64,000 nucleotides of DNA from Byssothecium circinans (GCA_010015675.1 ML976982.1:1185557-1249556); one strand, 5' to 3'; shown: positions 1 to 11,358, counted from the stretch's first letter. Translations and numbers: made by a program. Notes: generated from the sequence alone by a model not told the origin.

Positions 1-353
1 GTTTGGAATCAATTCTCCTAGGAATAGTATGGAGGGATTCCGGAAGGAGGTATTCCGGAGGTGGCGAAAGGAAATCCCTCCTTGCCCATCACTGAACGTA
101 TGGCCGCACTAGTCATCATCGGAGAGATGGTTACCCGAATGACTGGGAAAATGACTCCAAGCAACACATTCTGGTTGGCCCGAGCGGTCAAGCAGTATAT
201 AACCCGAAAAAAGAGCCTGCCCCTTAGTTCAATTTCACGAACTGCTTGGTTCAAACTCCCTTTATTCACGACCTCGAAACAGCAGGCCGCAAGGTCATAT
301 CACTTTCTGAGATTCTATCACGAGGCAAACACGCCCGGCTGGAACCACCCATC

Positions 354-912
354 ATGCGTCTCCTCCATATCGCCTCCATCTTCGCTGTTGCGATCGCAAC
401 GCCCGGCACAGATATAGTCAAACGTGAAGCGCCAAAGGAACATCCCGATCTAGATAAGAAAGACTGGGGCTGAATCAAATTGTGCGATAAGGCGCAATAC
501 GAGGGATCTTGCAAACTCTTCGAGTCTAAGGACAGTTGTGTGGACCTGTTCAAGGGCATTCCTGATCCGGATGACAAACAATGGTCTGTATATAACCTCA
601 ACCGACGGCTTATAGCGCAATAACCATTAACATTATAACAGGAACGATCGAGCGCGGTCATATGCAACTAGCAACTGCACTTTGTGCTTTCTATATTCGT
701 AAGGCATCTCAGTATATCATATTAGAAAGGGGATGGATTCGCTCACACATAACAGTCACCCTGCCTGCTTCAAACTCAAGAAAGGGAGCGACGCATGGAT
801 AACGGTGGCGGAATCGGGGGCCGATCCGGATTTAAACCATACAGAGAAGAACTACAATGACGCAGTCTCATCCTTCAATTGTCGGAAGATAGTTGGGTCC
901 GATTGCCAATGA
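354..912 (+). pseudogene. Broken secreted beta/gamma-crystallin-like gene (one module)
   Basis: Three exons can be read: 354-583, 642-698 and 756-912 (444 bases, 147 residues), all joined in phase 2. It opens with a short signal peptide (MRLLHIASIFAVAIA). The rest matches one module of the intact gene at 3665-4762: a first half with C..A.YEG....F....SC..LF, the exon-2 word WNDRARS, and a closing half with HPAC ending VSSFNC. Exon 2 is 57 bases in both genes. A TGA at 471-473 (residue 40) stands where the paralogue has Trp, and no GT-AG intron removes it, so the copy looks inactivated by a single substitution. The first donor is GTCTGT, which is weak. Stop readthrough or a sequence error are alternatives. 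The crystallin assignment is inferred from the motif pattern only. Confidence 0.65.
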
Positions 913-1533
913 GCCCATCAATGTCTGACTCAAGTACGAGAGTTGTTTATTTGGGGGCATTCGCAATTGATCACCAAGGATGATAAGTGCAAACGCACTT
1001 AGACTTGGCTCTTTGTGTACTCTATAGATGTATGATAGTCACAGTTTCTATAAGCTTTACAAATTTCATCAGTGAGCCCTAAGACGTCACGTTTCTCGCT
1101 TCTCTGTCAAATGTTAGTGTTTAATGAGGGGTCGTGAACCATCTTGGCACGAACAGAAAAATGGGGGTTGGAATCTATGAAGCGTACATGGGTCAAGAGC
1201 GCCTTTGCAGATTGTCAAAGAGTATTCTTGTTTTAAATCGATGCGTGACTCCGCACTCCTTAGTCACATAGAAGCTAACGTATTTGATACTCTAGTTCAC
1301 TAAAACTCGAGATCTTTGAGTTTGGGCTTACAGTGTTCGGTGGGAATTGACGCCATCGTGGTGCGCCCAATGCCCAGGTACCTGTCCACATTTTCTTGAA
1401 TGTCGGTTTTCCACTCGCCTGACATGCACAGGTTGCGCTGGCGCATTAATCACTGAATAATATACGGTCTATTAATTTTTCTGTATTCTGGCTCCAGAGA
1501 TTGGTTTTCCGCCAAGTGATTCCTTGTGCTCAT
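913..1533. other. Intergenic, no gene seen
   Basis: AT-leaning sequence between two decayed genes. I see no ORF with a recognisable motif, no tRNA boxes and no clear repeat. Confidence 0.5.
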
Positions 1534-2698
1534 CTAACCTTGCTCCCAAAACACAGTGGTGTAGCTCTCAAAGCTCACATTGTCGATCTGCTTTATCTCT
1601 TCATTCGTCAATCTTCACCCAAGACACTGGCAGCTCTGCTCCGCCTGCTCCGACTTTCTTATTCCGAATACCGGCGTGATCCCCTTGCATAAGTTGTAGT
1701 ACAGTGCCACGCTACTGATACTCTTACCACGCTTATCCGCGATCCTTCGCAATACATCGATGACAGGCTCGATATCCTTCATGTTGTACGATGAGGAGCG
1801 GTGTTGCTTTGGCGGCGGGTTCTCTACCGAGTATTTTTTGGTAAGGCGTCCTTGTGCGAGCGAGCTGTACGACTGGAATACGATGCCCCGCTCTCGCAAG
1901 ATTGCAGGAGGTCTGAAATTTCCGGGCTCGCGGCAGAACGTTGAATTCGCACTAGTTGATGGCGCATGGAACACTGTGCTATGCGAGCTCTCCTTGCATC
2001 TTGGTCATGTCGGCGAGCGAGTAGTTTGCGACGCTGACGCACTTGGTCAGGCCCTTGTCGACACACTCAGCCGTCCCCTTTGCGATCATGGAGTATGTCT
2101 GCAAGTGGATAGGGCCATGCACGAGATAGATATCGATATAGTCGAGTCCCATTTTCTTCAAGCTCCGCTCCAACTGCTTGACTGGCGAAGAGGCAGGATG
2201 TAGGACATCGGTCACCTGAAGCACGACGTAGAATTTGTCCTGGATAACAAAATCCTCCCTGTTCATTTTCTGGACCAGTTTCCCGCAGATCTTCTCACTC
2301 TCGCCACTTCCGTAGACCTGGGCCGTGTCGATGAAGTTGATGCATTTTGACACGCAGTGCTTCTAGCCTTCATCTAGCGCCGCGTACCCTTCATCTTTCC
2401 AATGGAAAGTGGCGGTGTTACCCCACAGCTATGCGCCAATGCTGAGAAGCGGTGCTTGGACTTCGCCATTCTTGCCTTTGTATGTGACCCGCGTCTTGCC
2501 GGTGAGCATCCAGTCCTGCGGCATGACTGTCGCGAGGCCGTCGAAGTCTTTGGGAACGGAATTTGGCTTCCTGTGCACATGCGCGCCTGAGACGGCGGAT
2601 ATGCCGGCAGAGAGGCCATTCTGTAGGGTATTTTGCACGATGGATGTGTGCGTATCGTATGGATTAATAATTCCCGTGTTTGGGGTTATAAGTGCCAT
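1534..2698 (-). pseudogene. Aldo/keto reductase pseudogene
   Basis: Pieces of an aldo/keto reductase (NADPH-dependent carbonyl reductase, TIM barrel) follow each other on the minus strand. The N-terminal part (2698-2429) ends at PLLSIGA. The same frame continues as LWGNT and KDEGYAALDEG, then FIDTAQVYGSGESEKICG, which is the family's D-x3-Y motif (D and Y catalytic), then GLDYIDIYLVHGP. The C-terminal part includes RGIVFQSYSSLAQGRLT, KSISSVALYYNLCKGITPV and GIRK. In-frame stops lie at 2429-2431, 2363-2365, 1979-1981 and 1952-1954, and the frame changes at least twice between 1980 and 1850. The first two stops are TAG where Trp is expected (TGG to TAG), and 1952-1954 fits CAG to TAG. All are CpA-to-TpA changes, typical of RIP. 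No single functional product is possible. Confidence 0.85.
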
Positions 2699-3664
2699 TT
2701 TATAGGGGACACATTGCCTGCCGCTGCTCGAAAATCTTTGAATATGATGCTTTATCTATCCTTGACACTTTAGTCTTCTCGATCGAGCTTGTGATGAGGT
2801 AGGCATCACTCAGTTGCTCGTTCGATATGGACGATTCATCATGAGCACAAAATGATGTCATGTTATCCAATCTCCTGTATCTTTTGCCTGCGCTGGAGTT
2901 GAGCCCCTGGAGACTCGATAAACAGCACTCGATTGATGGACAGGCGATGGGTATGCTGCTGGGCGTCGCACGAAGACGGTTGTGAATACAAGCATGCGGT
3001 TGGTGGTTCGTGCTTCCGCGGGTTTTCCAAGGTTCTACCGCCAAATATTTGAACGCACATCAAGCAATTTCAGGAAAGAAAACTCGAGTTTGGCAGAAAA
3101 TGTTGAAAGATATTGGCTCAACGCCTATATTTGCAATGCCGACGGCGAAAAGCTTGTTGTGCAATGACCTCGCGGATTGCGCTATACCTACCCAGGCAGG
3201 TATGCACAGTATCAAACACGGTAGGAATTAATAAGGCATCTATGATCGATTTGTGGATCCAATAATTTATCGAGAAAGAGAAGACATGTTGCAGTCTGCG
3301 CATGGATTCGTTTCGCAATCAGTGGCTCCTGTTGGTCACGTGCGTGAGGCTGATGAAGTCGTGTCACTGCGTCGTACCAACACTGGAGTCACATTTCGTT
3401 ACCCCAGCCTCGGAGTCAACCGAGCACCGAGTCATCCAACCAACAAATCGGAGTTTGTAACACCAAATGCGGACTCACACTGCATTGAGTCAAAGATAGG
3501 TAGCTATATAAACTCGGGAAATCACTGCGCGTCTTCTTCACCACAGCGCATTTCATTGTATACTTTGCGCACTGCGTATCTTACATCTTCTACAGCCTTG
3601 AGGCCCCCAAGCGAGACTTTCCAACATTTTGTAACACATATTCGCACTGGCACACTTTATCAGA
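2699..3664. other. Intergenic region upstream of the secreted gene
   Basis: Only short, unrecognised ORFs. It separates the aldo/keto reductase pseudogene from the secreted gene and carries that gene's likely promoter near its right end. Confidence 0.5.
3505..3511 (+). promoter_or_regulatory. Candidate TATA box
   Basis: TATATAA lies 153 bases before the ATG at 3665, a plausible distance for a fungal core promoter with a leader of about 100 bases. It is a sequence match only. Confidence 0.4.
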
Positions 3665-4762
3665 ATGCCTTCCTTCAGGATCACTTCGTTCATCCTCGCC
3701 ATCACTTTGCCCTGGATTGCGCCAGCCGCTTCAGTCTATACCGCTCCTCTTTCGGCTCCAGCAATCCCCAGCACCATTTCGAATAGAGATCTCATTGCAC
3801 CGATGAATCCCTACTGTCGCAGTTTATATCCTTTTAATGGTTCTCATCTACCTAACGGCTCATATCCACTCAACGAATATTACCCATTGAATACGAGTCT
3901 CGGATGGGTGGAATTATGGGACCAGCCATGCTTCCGTGGAGAATCGAAGCGCTATTCATTAAACCACGGACATTGTGAGAATCTTTTCCAGAAGGATTTT
4001 CCCGATAAATCTGGGTGGTGGGTGCACACCAAGCCCAAGCATTAACAGACAAGTGATACTGGATATATGGCTAATAATATCTTCAGGAATGATCGAGCTA
4101 GGTCTATCAAAGTCGCCACAAGACTCGAATGTTACTTCTTCAAGTAAGTAGCATGACCTCTGCTTCATAACGTCGAAAAGAGCTGATTGCATGCAGAGAT
4201 CCAGGTTGCCCTGTGACAACGGGGGGGCTGCAAATAATAAACGGCCAAATAGATGACTACATAACCCCATCATTCGACAAACTAATATCCTCTTTCCAGT
4301 GCGACATGTATCCGGACTATGGTTGTACTTCCGGCACCAGTCCTAACTCCTCAATCACGCTAGGCCCTGGCTGGATAGAGTTTTGGGAGAATAAGTGCTA
4401 CCAAGGCAAGAGCAAGATCTCCAAGTCTGCCAAAACTTGCGTGAACTTCTTTGGAAGCAATGATCAGGAAGATGTGACATGGTAATGTTGCCTTCAATCA
4501 CCCTAAATTATCTAGTGGATGGTCACTGACTGAGAACGTGATGATAGGGATGATAAAATTAGGTCTCTACGATCTAGTCCACAAAATCTCAATTGTACTT
4601 TCTATGCGTAAGTACCACAGCGCATCTTTGGAGGATCAGTGCACCGGGACACTAACAATAAGCAGAGACCCTGAATGCAAAGGACAGTTTCTATCTACCC
4701 ATGGGGAAGACCCTATCCCAGAAATCGGCCTTAATATTTCATCTTTCAATTGCACATTTTAG
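3665..4762 (+). CDS. Secreted two-module beta/gamma-crystallin-like protein
   Basis: Five exons: 3665-4017, 4087-4143, 4197-4481, 4548-4607 and 4666-4762 (852 bases, 283 residues). All four introns are in phase 2. A signal peptide (about residues 1-22, hydrophobic core SFILAITLPWIAPAAS) points to secretion. The mature protein has two homologous modules. Each begins W[VI]E[LF]W[DE]..C[FY].G.S....C.N.F, continues W[ND]D..RS[IL] in its own short exon (57 and 60 bases), then C.F..DP.C, and closes with [IL].SF.C. The aromatic..F/Y-x-G..Ser rhythm resembles the Greek-key motif pair of the beta/gamma-crystallin superfamily; this is inferred by eye. Matching intron positions show the second module arose by duplicating genomic DNA. 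Several N-x-[ST] sites and conserved Cys fit an extracellular protein. Function is unknown; an effector or antimicrobial role is possible but unsupported. Confidence 0.8.
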
Positions 4763-5660
4763 GCCTGTTGATGAATGGTCTATGGGGATACTTGGGCGAT
4801 GGCGAGGTGGGTCGGATCTCTACGGAAATACCAGCCTCGGGAGGAACTAGCGATTTCCATTGGCATATTGCCTACATGTAGATAAAATTCTGTCGTTTCC
4901 TTGATTCAACACTTATTGCTTCCTTTTTTTCGTGGCCGACAGTGATCTCTCAGCAACTCCAAAATCACACAGCCGATAACAAAAGGGGGGGTCTTCTCTA
5001 ACTCTTACGTCACAAAAAATTAGAAAAAATCGTTTTCGATACCGAAAAGATGCGTTGAGCTGTAGGGAAGCAGTGATGAGGAAGACGCGAAATTGTGAGA
5101 AAATTCGGCGTCACTCCAGTACATGCATTCGAGCATAGAAAGCGAGAGCTAAGAAACCACGGTTTGGGAAAGGTCGGACTGAAAGTGTACAGCACCCGCG
5201 ATGTTCTGTATACACGCTCTACGCCTGAGTGTAGTTGGGTGCTTGAGTCCAGCGCAAGATGTCACGTGTTTCACGTGGGGCTGCAAAACACGACGGCAAC
5301 TTCGCAAAGGCAGAACGAAAACATGACTAGCGGAATTTTTGATCCGATGTGCATCAAACGTATTTCATATTCTAAGTGCAAGGTCGGGTGTCTGCTACCA
5401 TAGTGGGGACGACGATCGCAACAGACATTCCCGCCGAGCGAAACTGAAGTGGCGCGGATGCTCAGCTGAAATATCGCTGGATTAATTAGCATGACAGAAA
5501 CCTGTTGTTCAATTATGTTGGAGAGTTTGCTGCGTTTTGCATAGTTTAGTTTGATCTCGGAGACTACCTGAGCAACGTAATCGAGACCGACGCCTTGTTT
5601 GACAACCATGTTCATTCCAAGCCCGAAGATTTAGGTCCATCGCTCGAGTAAATGCCGCAT
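4763..5660. other. Intergenic, no gene seen
   Basis: It holds a poly-G run (4986-4992) and unrecognised ORFs on both strands (5095-5403 plus, 5271-5615 minus) without motifs, good starts or splice support. I see no gene. Confidence 0.45.
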
Positions 5661-7614
5661 TCACAGATCTGAGAACGTCATGGTGATATCCGGCTCAAAG
5701 AAAGCAGTGCCATCATCAAAGCCAATCACCGGGATCCATGTCGGCGTGCTCTCCTTAGAGCTCTCGCGTCTGCCGTATAGCTCTGGATCAGAGCACTTGA
5801 GCTTCAACTCCCCGATGTCAGTGTTGCCAAATTGAACGAACTTCGGCAGTGTGCCAGCGCGATATTCGAGGCGTAGCCCACGGTCGAATTCGAAGACATC
5901 GGATGCGAAGTCGCGAAAAGCGCGAGAGACATTGGCGCAGGTAATACGGGTAATAGGATCGACGTGGCTGATGATGTCCTTGTAGATCTCGTTCGGAAAT
6001 ACGCCATGGTTAGCAATGGAAGATGGGCGCAACGTCTGCAGCTGAGCGTCTTCAAATAGACGAGCGATGAGGTGGAACGTGTGCTCCTGTTCCATGCTGC
6101 TTTCCACCAAGCTCGGGTCCTCCGGCCCTTCAATCGCCATGAGCCCGTTGATCCTCCTGTCGTCATCATCATATCGATCGAAAGTATCTTCCAGCGGCGT
6201 CGTGAATGGCAGGCAGTTCGTGTGCACCACTCTGTCCTCCGTGGCATGAATGAGAACCACTCGACCAATCGAGCAGATGACAGCTCGAAACACTGTCTTC
6301 CCTTCAGACCGACCGTGGGCAACTGTCGAAACAATAGCATCCCTGAAGCCTGCGTTGGAGATGAGATCAACATCGCGCTTCAGACAGATTAGAACGTCCG
6401 CTAGCCAGTACATGTCTTCCTCAGGGGCATTTCCAGACGGCTTGCCAGGGATGTGGTAACCGTGAGTGAGCTTGCTGACCAACTCCGACCTCTTTCTGTG
6501 AAGATCATCGCTCTTGAGGACAGCATAATCCAACTCGGGTTCAGTAATCAGTCTCTTGGGGTCAATAAGCCTGATGAGTTTAGGAGAACATGATGCAAGG
6601 CTCAGAAGGCCAAAAGACATTTCTCGAAAGAGAAGTTCTTTCTCCCCGAAGGTATCGCGTGCTTGAACGATTGCGTTTTCGTGCTTTTCGGCGAACAGTT
6701 TGAATAGTCCGAGACTTAGGAAGGGGGCAGGCTTGCGGCAGAAGTCAGCGATTGCTTCCAACATCTTAGGATTGACAAGCTTCGGGTTCAGGGAGTTGTA
6801 AGCAGCCGTAGGGTCGTAGGATGGCAAGGCTCGACGCGAGGCGGGAGTTGTGCAAAATTCGTCGCCATAAGGACCCTTGCTAGCATCGTCGCCGAAGAAG
6901 AGAGCCTCTGCGGCTGAGATCTTCTTGATCCACTCGTTGGTCACTTTCGAGAGGTGGAAGTGGCTACAACCGTTGCAACTGAAACGCTCGTTGTCAAGAT
7001 CAAAGATGTAGACATACTCGATGAATCTTCCCAGTGTTAGCCCTACGTTCGGCATCTGTCAAACGGGGTACAGCCATGTGTCAAAACCTTGACCACGTTG
7101 TTCATAGCTTAGGCCTGGCAAAGCAGTGCAAAAATTTTGCCTTGTTGCGATATTTGGTACTCACAAGGTGTTCTGCGGCTGAGTGAACAGCGGCAGGCCT
7201 TCCATGCCCTCATCCTCAGCATTGAACGGTCGCGCCTTCTTTGGCTCTGCCAACAGCTCCTCCGGGGATACACAGAGGCATTCGTGCTCTAGTCGGCGCT
7301 CAAGCTCGGCGTACTTCTTTCGCATGGACTCAAGCCATGCCTTGAACTTGTCGGGATCGGAGGGGACGTTGCCGGCGAGCTCCTTTCCTAAGCCTTCGGG
7401 GTAGGAGTCCCTGCAATGTGAGGTTAACGGCAATGCATAAACTTAGTGTGAGACACAGTGTCAGAGCAGAAATTTGGCTCTGCGATCTGCTGAGAAATTT
7501 TGGATTGCAAATCAAGGCTTTAACAGATGGATATGGAATATGAACTTACCAGTGATTGTAGTACACATAGTAGCGGCCGCGATACTTGTAAGCGTAAAGG
7601 CCTCGTGTACCCAT
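5661..7614 (-). CDS. F-box-like protein of a fungal multigene family
   Basis: Exon 1 is 7614-7550 (MGTRGLYAYKYRGRYYVYYNH), exon 2 is 7410-7165 (WDSYPEGLGKELAGNVPSDP...), and the large last exon ends at 5661. The N-terminus, in which a short peptide received from a form of the organism's own name for 'Tyr-rich' repeats runs into WDSYPEGLG, is typical of large uncharacterised ascomycete families. The middle has FIEYVYIFDLDNERFSC. Near the C-terminus, FPNEIYKDIISHVDPITR followed by CANVSRAFRDFA resembles an F-box, which would bind Skp1 in an SCF ubiquitin ligase. The joint between exons 2 and 3 is not clean. The GTGAGT donor at 7164 leaves phase 2, and the acceptor that keeps the frame (exon 3 from 7107) runs through a TGA at 7061-7059. 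The strong-looking CAG acceptor at 7056 is one base out of phase. The gene may therefore be broken there. Confidence 0.7.
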
Positions 7615-8423
7615 CTTGAGGAGGGATTCAAAGGCGTTGTTGAAGAATTGAATACCTTGGTGCGCGCGTGCGGAGGGAAGAGAGGTTCGGTTTTTTAAAG
7701 TGGAAGGAGGAGAAATCAAGCAAACGCGAGGGGGTTTAGGTAGCAATCACGCTATCACGTGCTTGGACGTGACCCTGGCTGCTGCCTAGCGCTCGGTTAC
7801 ACGAGACCTTTCCATATACAGAAAACTACACAACAGCGATTTCCCAAATTGAGTGGATTCAGGAACCATATACTGATGCCTATAGAATGAGAGAGAACTC
7901 TAACCCGCAATTGGAAGGCTGGAGAAAAAAGAGGTTATCAGGAGTAACAAATTCAGAATGAATCTTTATGTACTTGACCACGGGTAACAAACAAGTATTG
8001 CACCATTGAACAGTATGTGTATCTATGGCAGTGTGTTGATGACCATGGCCAAAAACCACTCAGACCAAAGCTTCCAGCTCATATCAATCACATTCCCGCA
8101 GGGGGCATTCTTACACCACAATACGCGATTCAAAGACTGGAATGAACTCCTTATCTATCCATACGAGATAGAAAATTAGTTGGCATGTGGTAGACAGCCG
8201 TGATGTCTGATCGCATACAATATCCGCGGAAGCTAACCGCATCGAGTAGCACTAGTGTCAATGACAGCATCATCCCCACAAAACCTCGTCCATCTACTCT
8301 TGGCTCCAAAAACAAGCCGTCATGTAAAAGGCGACTAAAGCGGTGGTTCCAATGCTTCTATGTGGCATCTCCCACACGGTAACTTGTGCATCCCATTCTC
8401 TTCCAAATTCCCTCCCAGCCACG
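7615..8423. other. Divergent intergenic region
   Basis: Shared upstream region of the F-box-like gene (minus) and the transporter (plus). It holds no convincing ORF; the pyrimidine-rich stretch from about 8380 precedes the transporter start. Confidence 0.5.
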
Positions 8424-9724
8424 ATGCGCAATAGCCGACTTCAACGTTCTCTTCCTTTCAGACGCCGCCTGAAGCACTTCACCTGGTCATGGTTCGAATG
8501 CACCATGTCCACTGGCGCCCTCACAACGCTCCTCGGCCAGCAACCCTTCTCCTTTACCGGACTGAAAACCATTGGGAAAGTTTTCTTCATCCTTGACCTC
8601 GTCTTGTTCCTCATCTTCAGCATATGCATCACCTACCGGTTCGTCAAGAATCGCGGATCTCTGATCAAGAGTCTACACCATCCGCACGAGAGCTTCTTCT
8701 TCGGAACATTCTGGGTCAGTATCGCGCTGATACTGTATTGTATCCAACTCTACGGTGTGCCGAGTGCGGGACCTTGGCTCGTCAAGGCGCTTGAAGTGTG
8801 CTTTTGGGGCTACGCAGGTCTCGTCATTCTCGTCGCAGTATTTCAGTACCATGTCATTTTTGACGAGAATCATCTTCCAGTTATCGAAGCGATGCCCGCG
8901 TGGATACTGCCCGTATATCCATTCCTCGTACTAGGACCTCTGGCTGCGGTGTTGGAGTATAGCCAACCTCCGTCTAGTTCGCTTCCGATCTTGATTGGGG
9001 GTTTGTGCTTTCAGGGTCTGGGTTGGAGTATTGCGTTCTTCATGTATACGATCTACATTACGCGGTTGATCAATAGCGAGTTACCGGAGCCGAGCAAGAA
9101 GCCGGCGATGTTCGTTGCTGTTGGACCTGCTGATGCGTTTCCCCCATCTAACTGAAGTTCAGTTATGTGTCACAATTTCTGCAATGATTCCCACAAATCG
9201 AGGTTGATAAACTGTCGCAGCACTTTAAGACCAAGCGAGATGGACGTCACTGACGATATGCAGCATATACATCAAACACTCTCGTCGCCCTCGGCATCCA
9301 AGCCCCCAAAGTGATTCCTCCCGATTTCCTCGGCCTAACTAGCATCCCAACGGGCGACATCTGGAAAGCCATTGGCGTGCCTGCCGGAATCTTTCTTTGG
9401 CTACTCTCCTTCTGGTTCTGCGCACTGTCAACAGTCTCCGTTCTCTGGTCAGCCAAGTACATGCATTTTACATTGAACTGGTGGGCTTTCATCTTCCCAA
9501 ACGTGGGTCTGACCATAGCCCTGATTCAAATCGACAATGTTTTGAACAGTGACGGGATCAAGGGTGTTTGCTCCACACTGACGATCATACTTGTGGCTCT
9601 GTGGATAGTTGTGGCGGTGCTGAATGTCAGAGCTATTTTGAAGGGCGATGTATTGTGGCCAGGTATGGACGAGGATATGGAGGATGTTGAGGGTCACGGG
9701 TATGGTGGCCCGGAGGAAGATTGA
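8424..9724 (+). CDS. TDT/SLAC1-family transporter (malic acid / sulfite type)
   Basis: Two exons, 8424-9132 and about 9264-9724, give 1,170 bases in consistent phase (389 residues). The start FTWSWFECTMSTGALTTLL matches the first membrane segment of the telluriteresistance/dicarboxylate transporter (TDT) family, which includes yeast SSU1 and fission-yeast mae1. About ten hydrophobic segments follow, including the GLCFQGLGWSIAFFMYTIYI helix and, after the intron, YTSNTLVALG, IFLWLLSFWFCALSTVSVL and LNWWAFIFPNVGLTIALIQI. It would export or import a small anion (sulfite, malate) at the plasma membrane; the substrate cannot be told. The acidic tail (DEDMEDVEGHG) is cytosolic in relatives. The upstream ATG at 8343 is in frame but adds residues unlike the family. 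The intron acceptor (CAG at 9261-9263) is good, but the donor position needed by phase reads AT, not GT (9133-9134). Confidence 0.8.
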
Positions 9725-10305
9725 ATACTTTCGCCGTGGGCGCTGAGGTGTTGGGACGAGACTGACAGGGCGATGAAATTTCGTGTCAATACCTGCGCCA
9801 CCAAATAATCGCACTCACATTATCTACCGTAATATTCGCTCATATCCACTGGCTATTACATATGCACCTGAGCAGGTCGCAGCAAGCACATCATGTGATT
9901 GAGATGAGAGAGGGTGGGTCTAGCTTCTTCCGGTTAGGCCAGCTGGGTGCGGGGAAGGGCCGGGGGAGACTCTTGAGCATCGTTCATTTTCACGAAGTAC
10001 ATGTTTCCGTTGAGTTGATCCAGAGGCAATTGTCTGCCAGTCTACTCTCAGCACTAAAGACTTCGAAAAATGCAGCTTACGTTCCCAACCAGTTTAGGAA
10101 ATATGATCCTACCTGTCCGGGAATAGCGCTTTCTCGTTGAGCTGACTTATATACCTCCTGTTCTCAGCTCATCTTCCTCTCCAAACCTCCTTCCTGCATC
10201 TCACTCCTTTGTCTATCCTGTCAATCGACTCAGTATTCCAGAACTACCTCGGCGTATTCTCAGGTTTCAGCGCTCCACCACATCAGCCCAAAGCGAAAAA
10301 AGAAA
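9725..10305. other. Intergenic, promoter of the nitronate monooxygenase gene
   Basis: Non-coding as far as I can see. The open frame at 9862-10140 has no recognisable domain. The pyrimidine-rich stretch just before 10306 looks like a fungal core promoter or leader. Confidence 0.45.
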
Positions 10306-11358
10306 ATGTCTCCACAACCCCCAAAATCCTACCTCCCCTGGACCTCCAGCCCCCTCATAATCAACGCCCCAATGGCCGGTTTCGCCGGTCCCTCCCTAGC
10401 AACCAGCGTCTCTCTCTCCGGCGGTCTCGGCCTAATAGGCGGCCTCTCCAGCATGTCAGACCTCCACTCCCAACTCAAAGCCGCCTCTCAAACCATCTCC
10501 TCGTCCCTGCTCGCTACACACTCAACCACGCACCTCTCCGTAGGAGTTGGCCTCCTCCCATTCATTCTCAAACTCGATGACGTATTACCCATTATCAAGG
10601 AGTTCAAACCAATCGTCGCATGGCTCTTCGCCGCGAAAGAACTCGACGATTACGCCACCTGGGCCGGGGCAGTTAGGCAAGTGAGTCCGGGGACTAAAAT
10701 ATGGATTCAAGTAGGCAGTGTCAGTGCCGCTGTTCAGATCGCAAATAACGCTTCTCCCGACGCGTTATGCATGCAAGGCGCCGATGCCGGCGGCCACGGT
10801 TTCGAAAAGGGTGCTGGGATAATAAGTCTCATCCCGGAAGCTGCCGATACTTTGGCCCGCGAGGGTTTTGACGACATCCCGTTGCTAGCCTCCGGCGGGA
10901 TCGTCGATGGTCGTGGTGTCGCTGCCGCGCTGGCACTTGGCGCTTCGGGCGTCGTCATGGGCACGAGGTTCCTGGCCTCGGAAGAAGTCATTGTACATCC
11001 CAAATACCAGGCTGCTGTTCTGGAAGCACGTGATGGAGGGCAGGTTACCACGAGGTCGAAGCTTTTTGATGAATTGAGGGGACCGAATCCGTGGCCGGAA
11101 GCTTATGATGGGCGGAGTTTGGTGGTGAAGAGTTATCAGGACCATGTGCGTGGAGTGAGCTTGGAGAATATCCAGAAGTTGCATAATGAAGCAGTTCTGG
11201 GAGAGGATAAGGGATATGCGACGGGGTTGGAAGGTCGTGCGGCGATTTGGGTGGGTACGGGGCTGGGGATGGTGGATCGGGTGGAGAGCGCGAGGGACAT
11301 TGTTGAAGGGGTTAGGAGGGAGACAAGGGAGGTTTTGGAGAGGTTGCTGAAGTTGTAG
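10306..11358 (+). CDS. Nitronate monooxygenase (2-nitropropane dioxygenase family)
   Basis: An intronless gene of 350 residues, the usual family length. These FMN enzymes oxidise nitronates such as propionate 3-nitronate to carbonyl compounds and nitrite, in the cytosol. The N-terminal strand INAPMAGFAGPSLATSVS with GGLGLIGG is the start of the TIM barrel. WIQVGSVSAAVQ is a central strand. GADAGGHGFEKG (about 160-171) is the conserved Gly-rich loop with the His that acts as base in the family. ASGGIVDGRGVAAALALGASGVVMGTRFLASEE (about 195-228) is the FMN-phosphate site; its Gly-Gly and Met-Gly-Thr-Arg words are intact. The C-terminal helical region carries the family-like G.IWVGTG.G. The start at 10306 follows a clear non-coding pyrimidine-rich leader. 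All key motifs are present, so it should be active. Confidence 0.92.
   Translation: MSPQPPKSYLPWTSSPLIINAPMAGFAGPSLATSVSLSGGLGLIGGLSSMSDLHSQLKAASQTISSSLLATHSTTHLSVGVGLLPFILKLDDVLPIIKEFKPIVAWLFAAKELDDYATWAGAVRQVSPGTKIWIQVGSVSAAVQIANNASPDALCMQGADAGGHGFEKGAGIISLIPEAADTLAREGFDDIPLLASGGIVDGRGVAAALALGASGVVMGTRFLASEEVIVHPKYQAAVLEARDGGQVTTRSKLFDELRGPNPWPEAYDGRSLVVKSYQDHVRGVSLENIQKLHNEAVLGEDKGYATGLEGRAAIWVGTGLGMVDRVESARDIVEGVRRETREVLERLLKL

Noticed and set aside
246..262. GGTTCAAACTCC, resembling a tRNA B box
   Set aside because: No A box, acceptor stem or cloverleaf can be drawn around it.
9862..10140. 92-codon frame upstream of the nitronate monooxygenase
   Set aside because: No motif or homologue recognised and it sits where the promoter should be.
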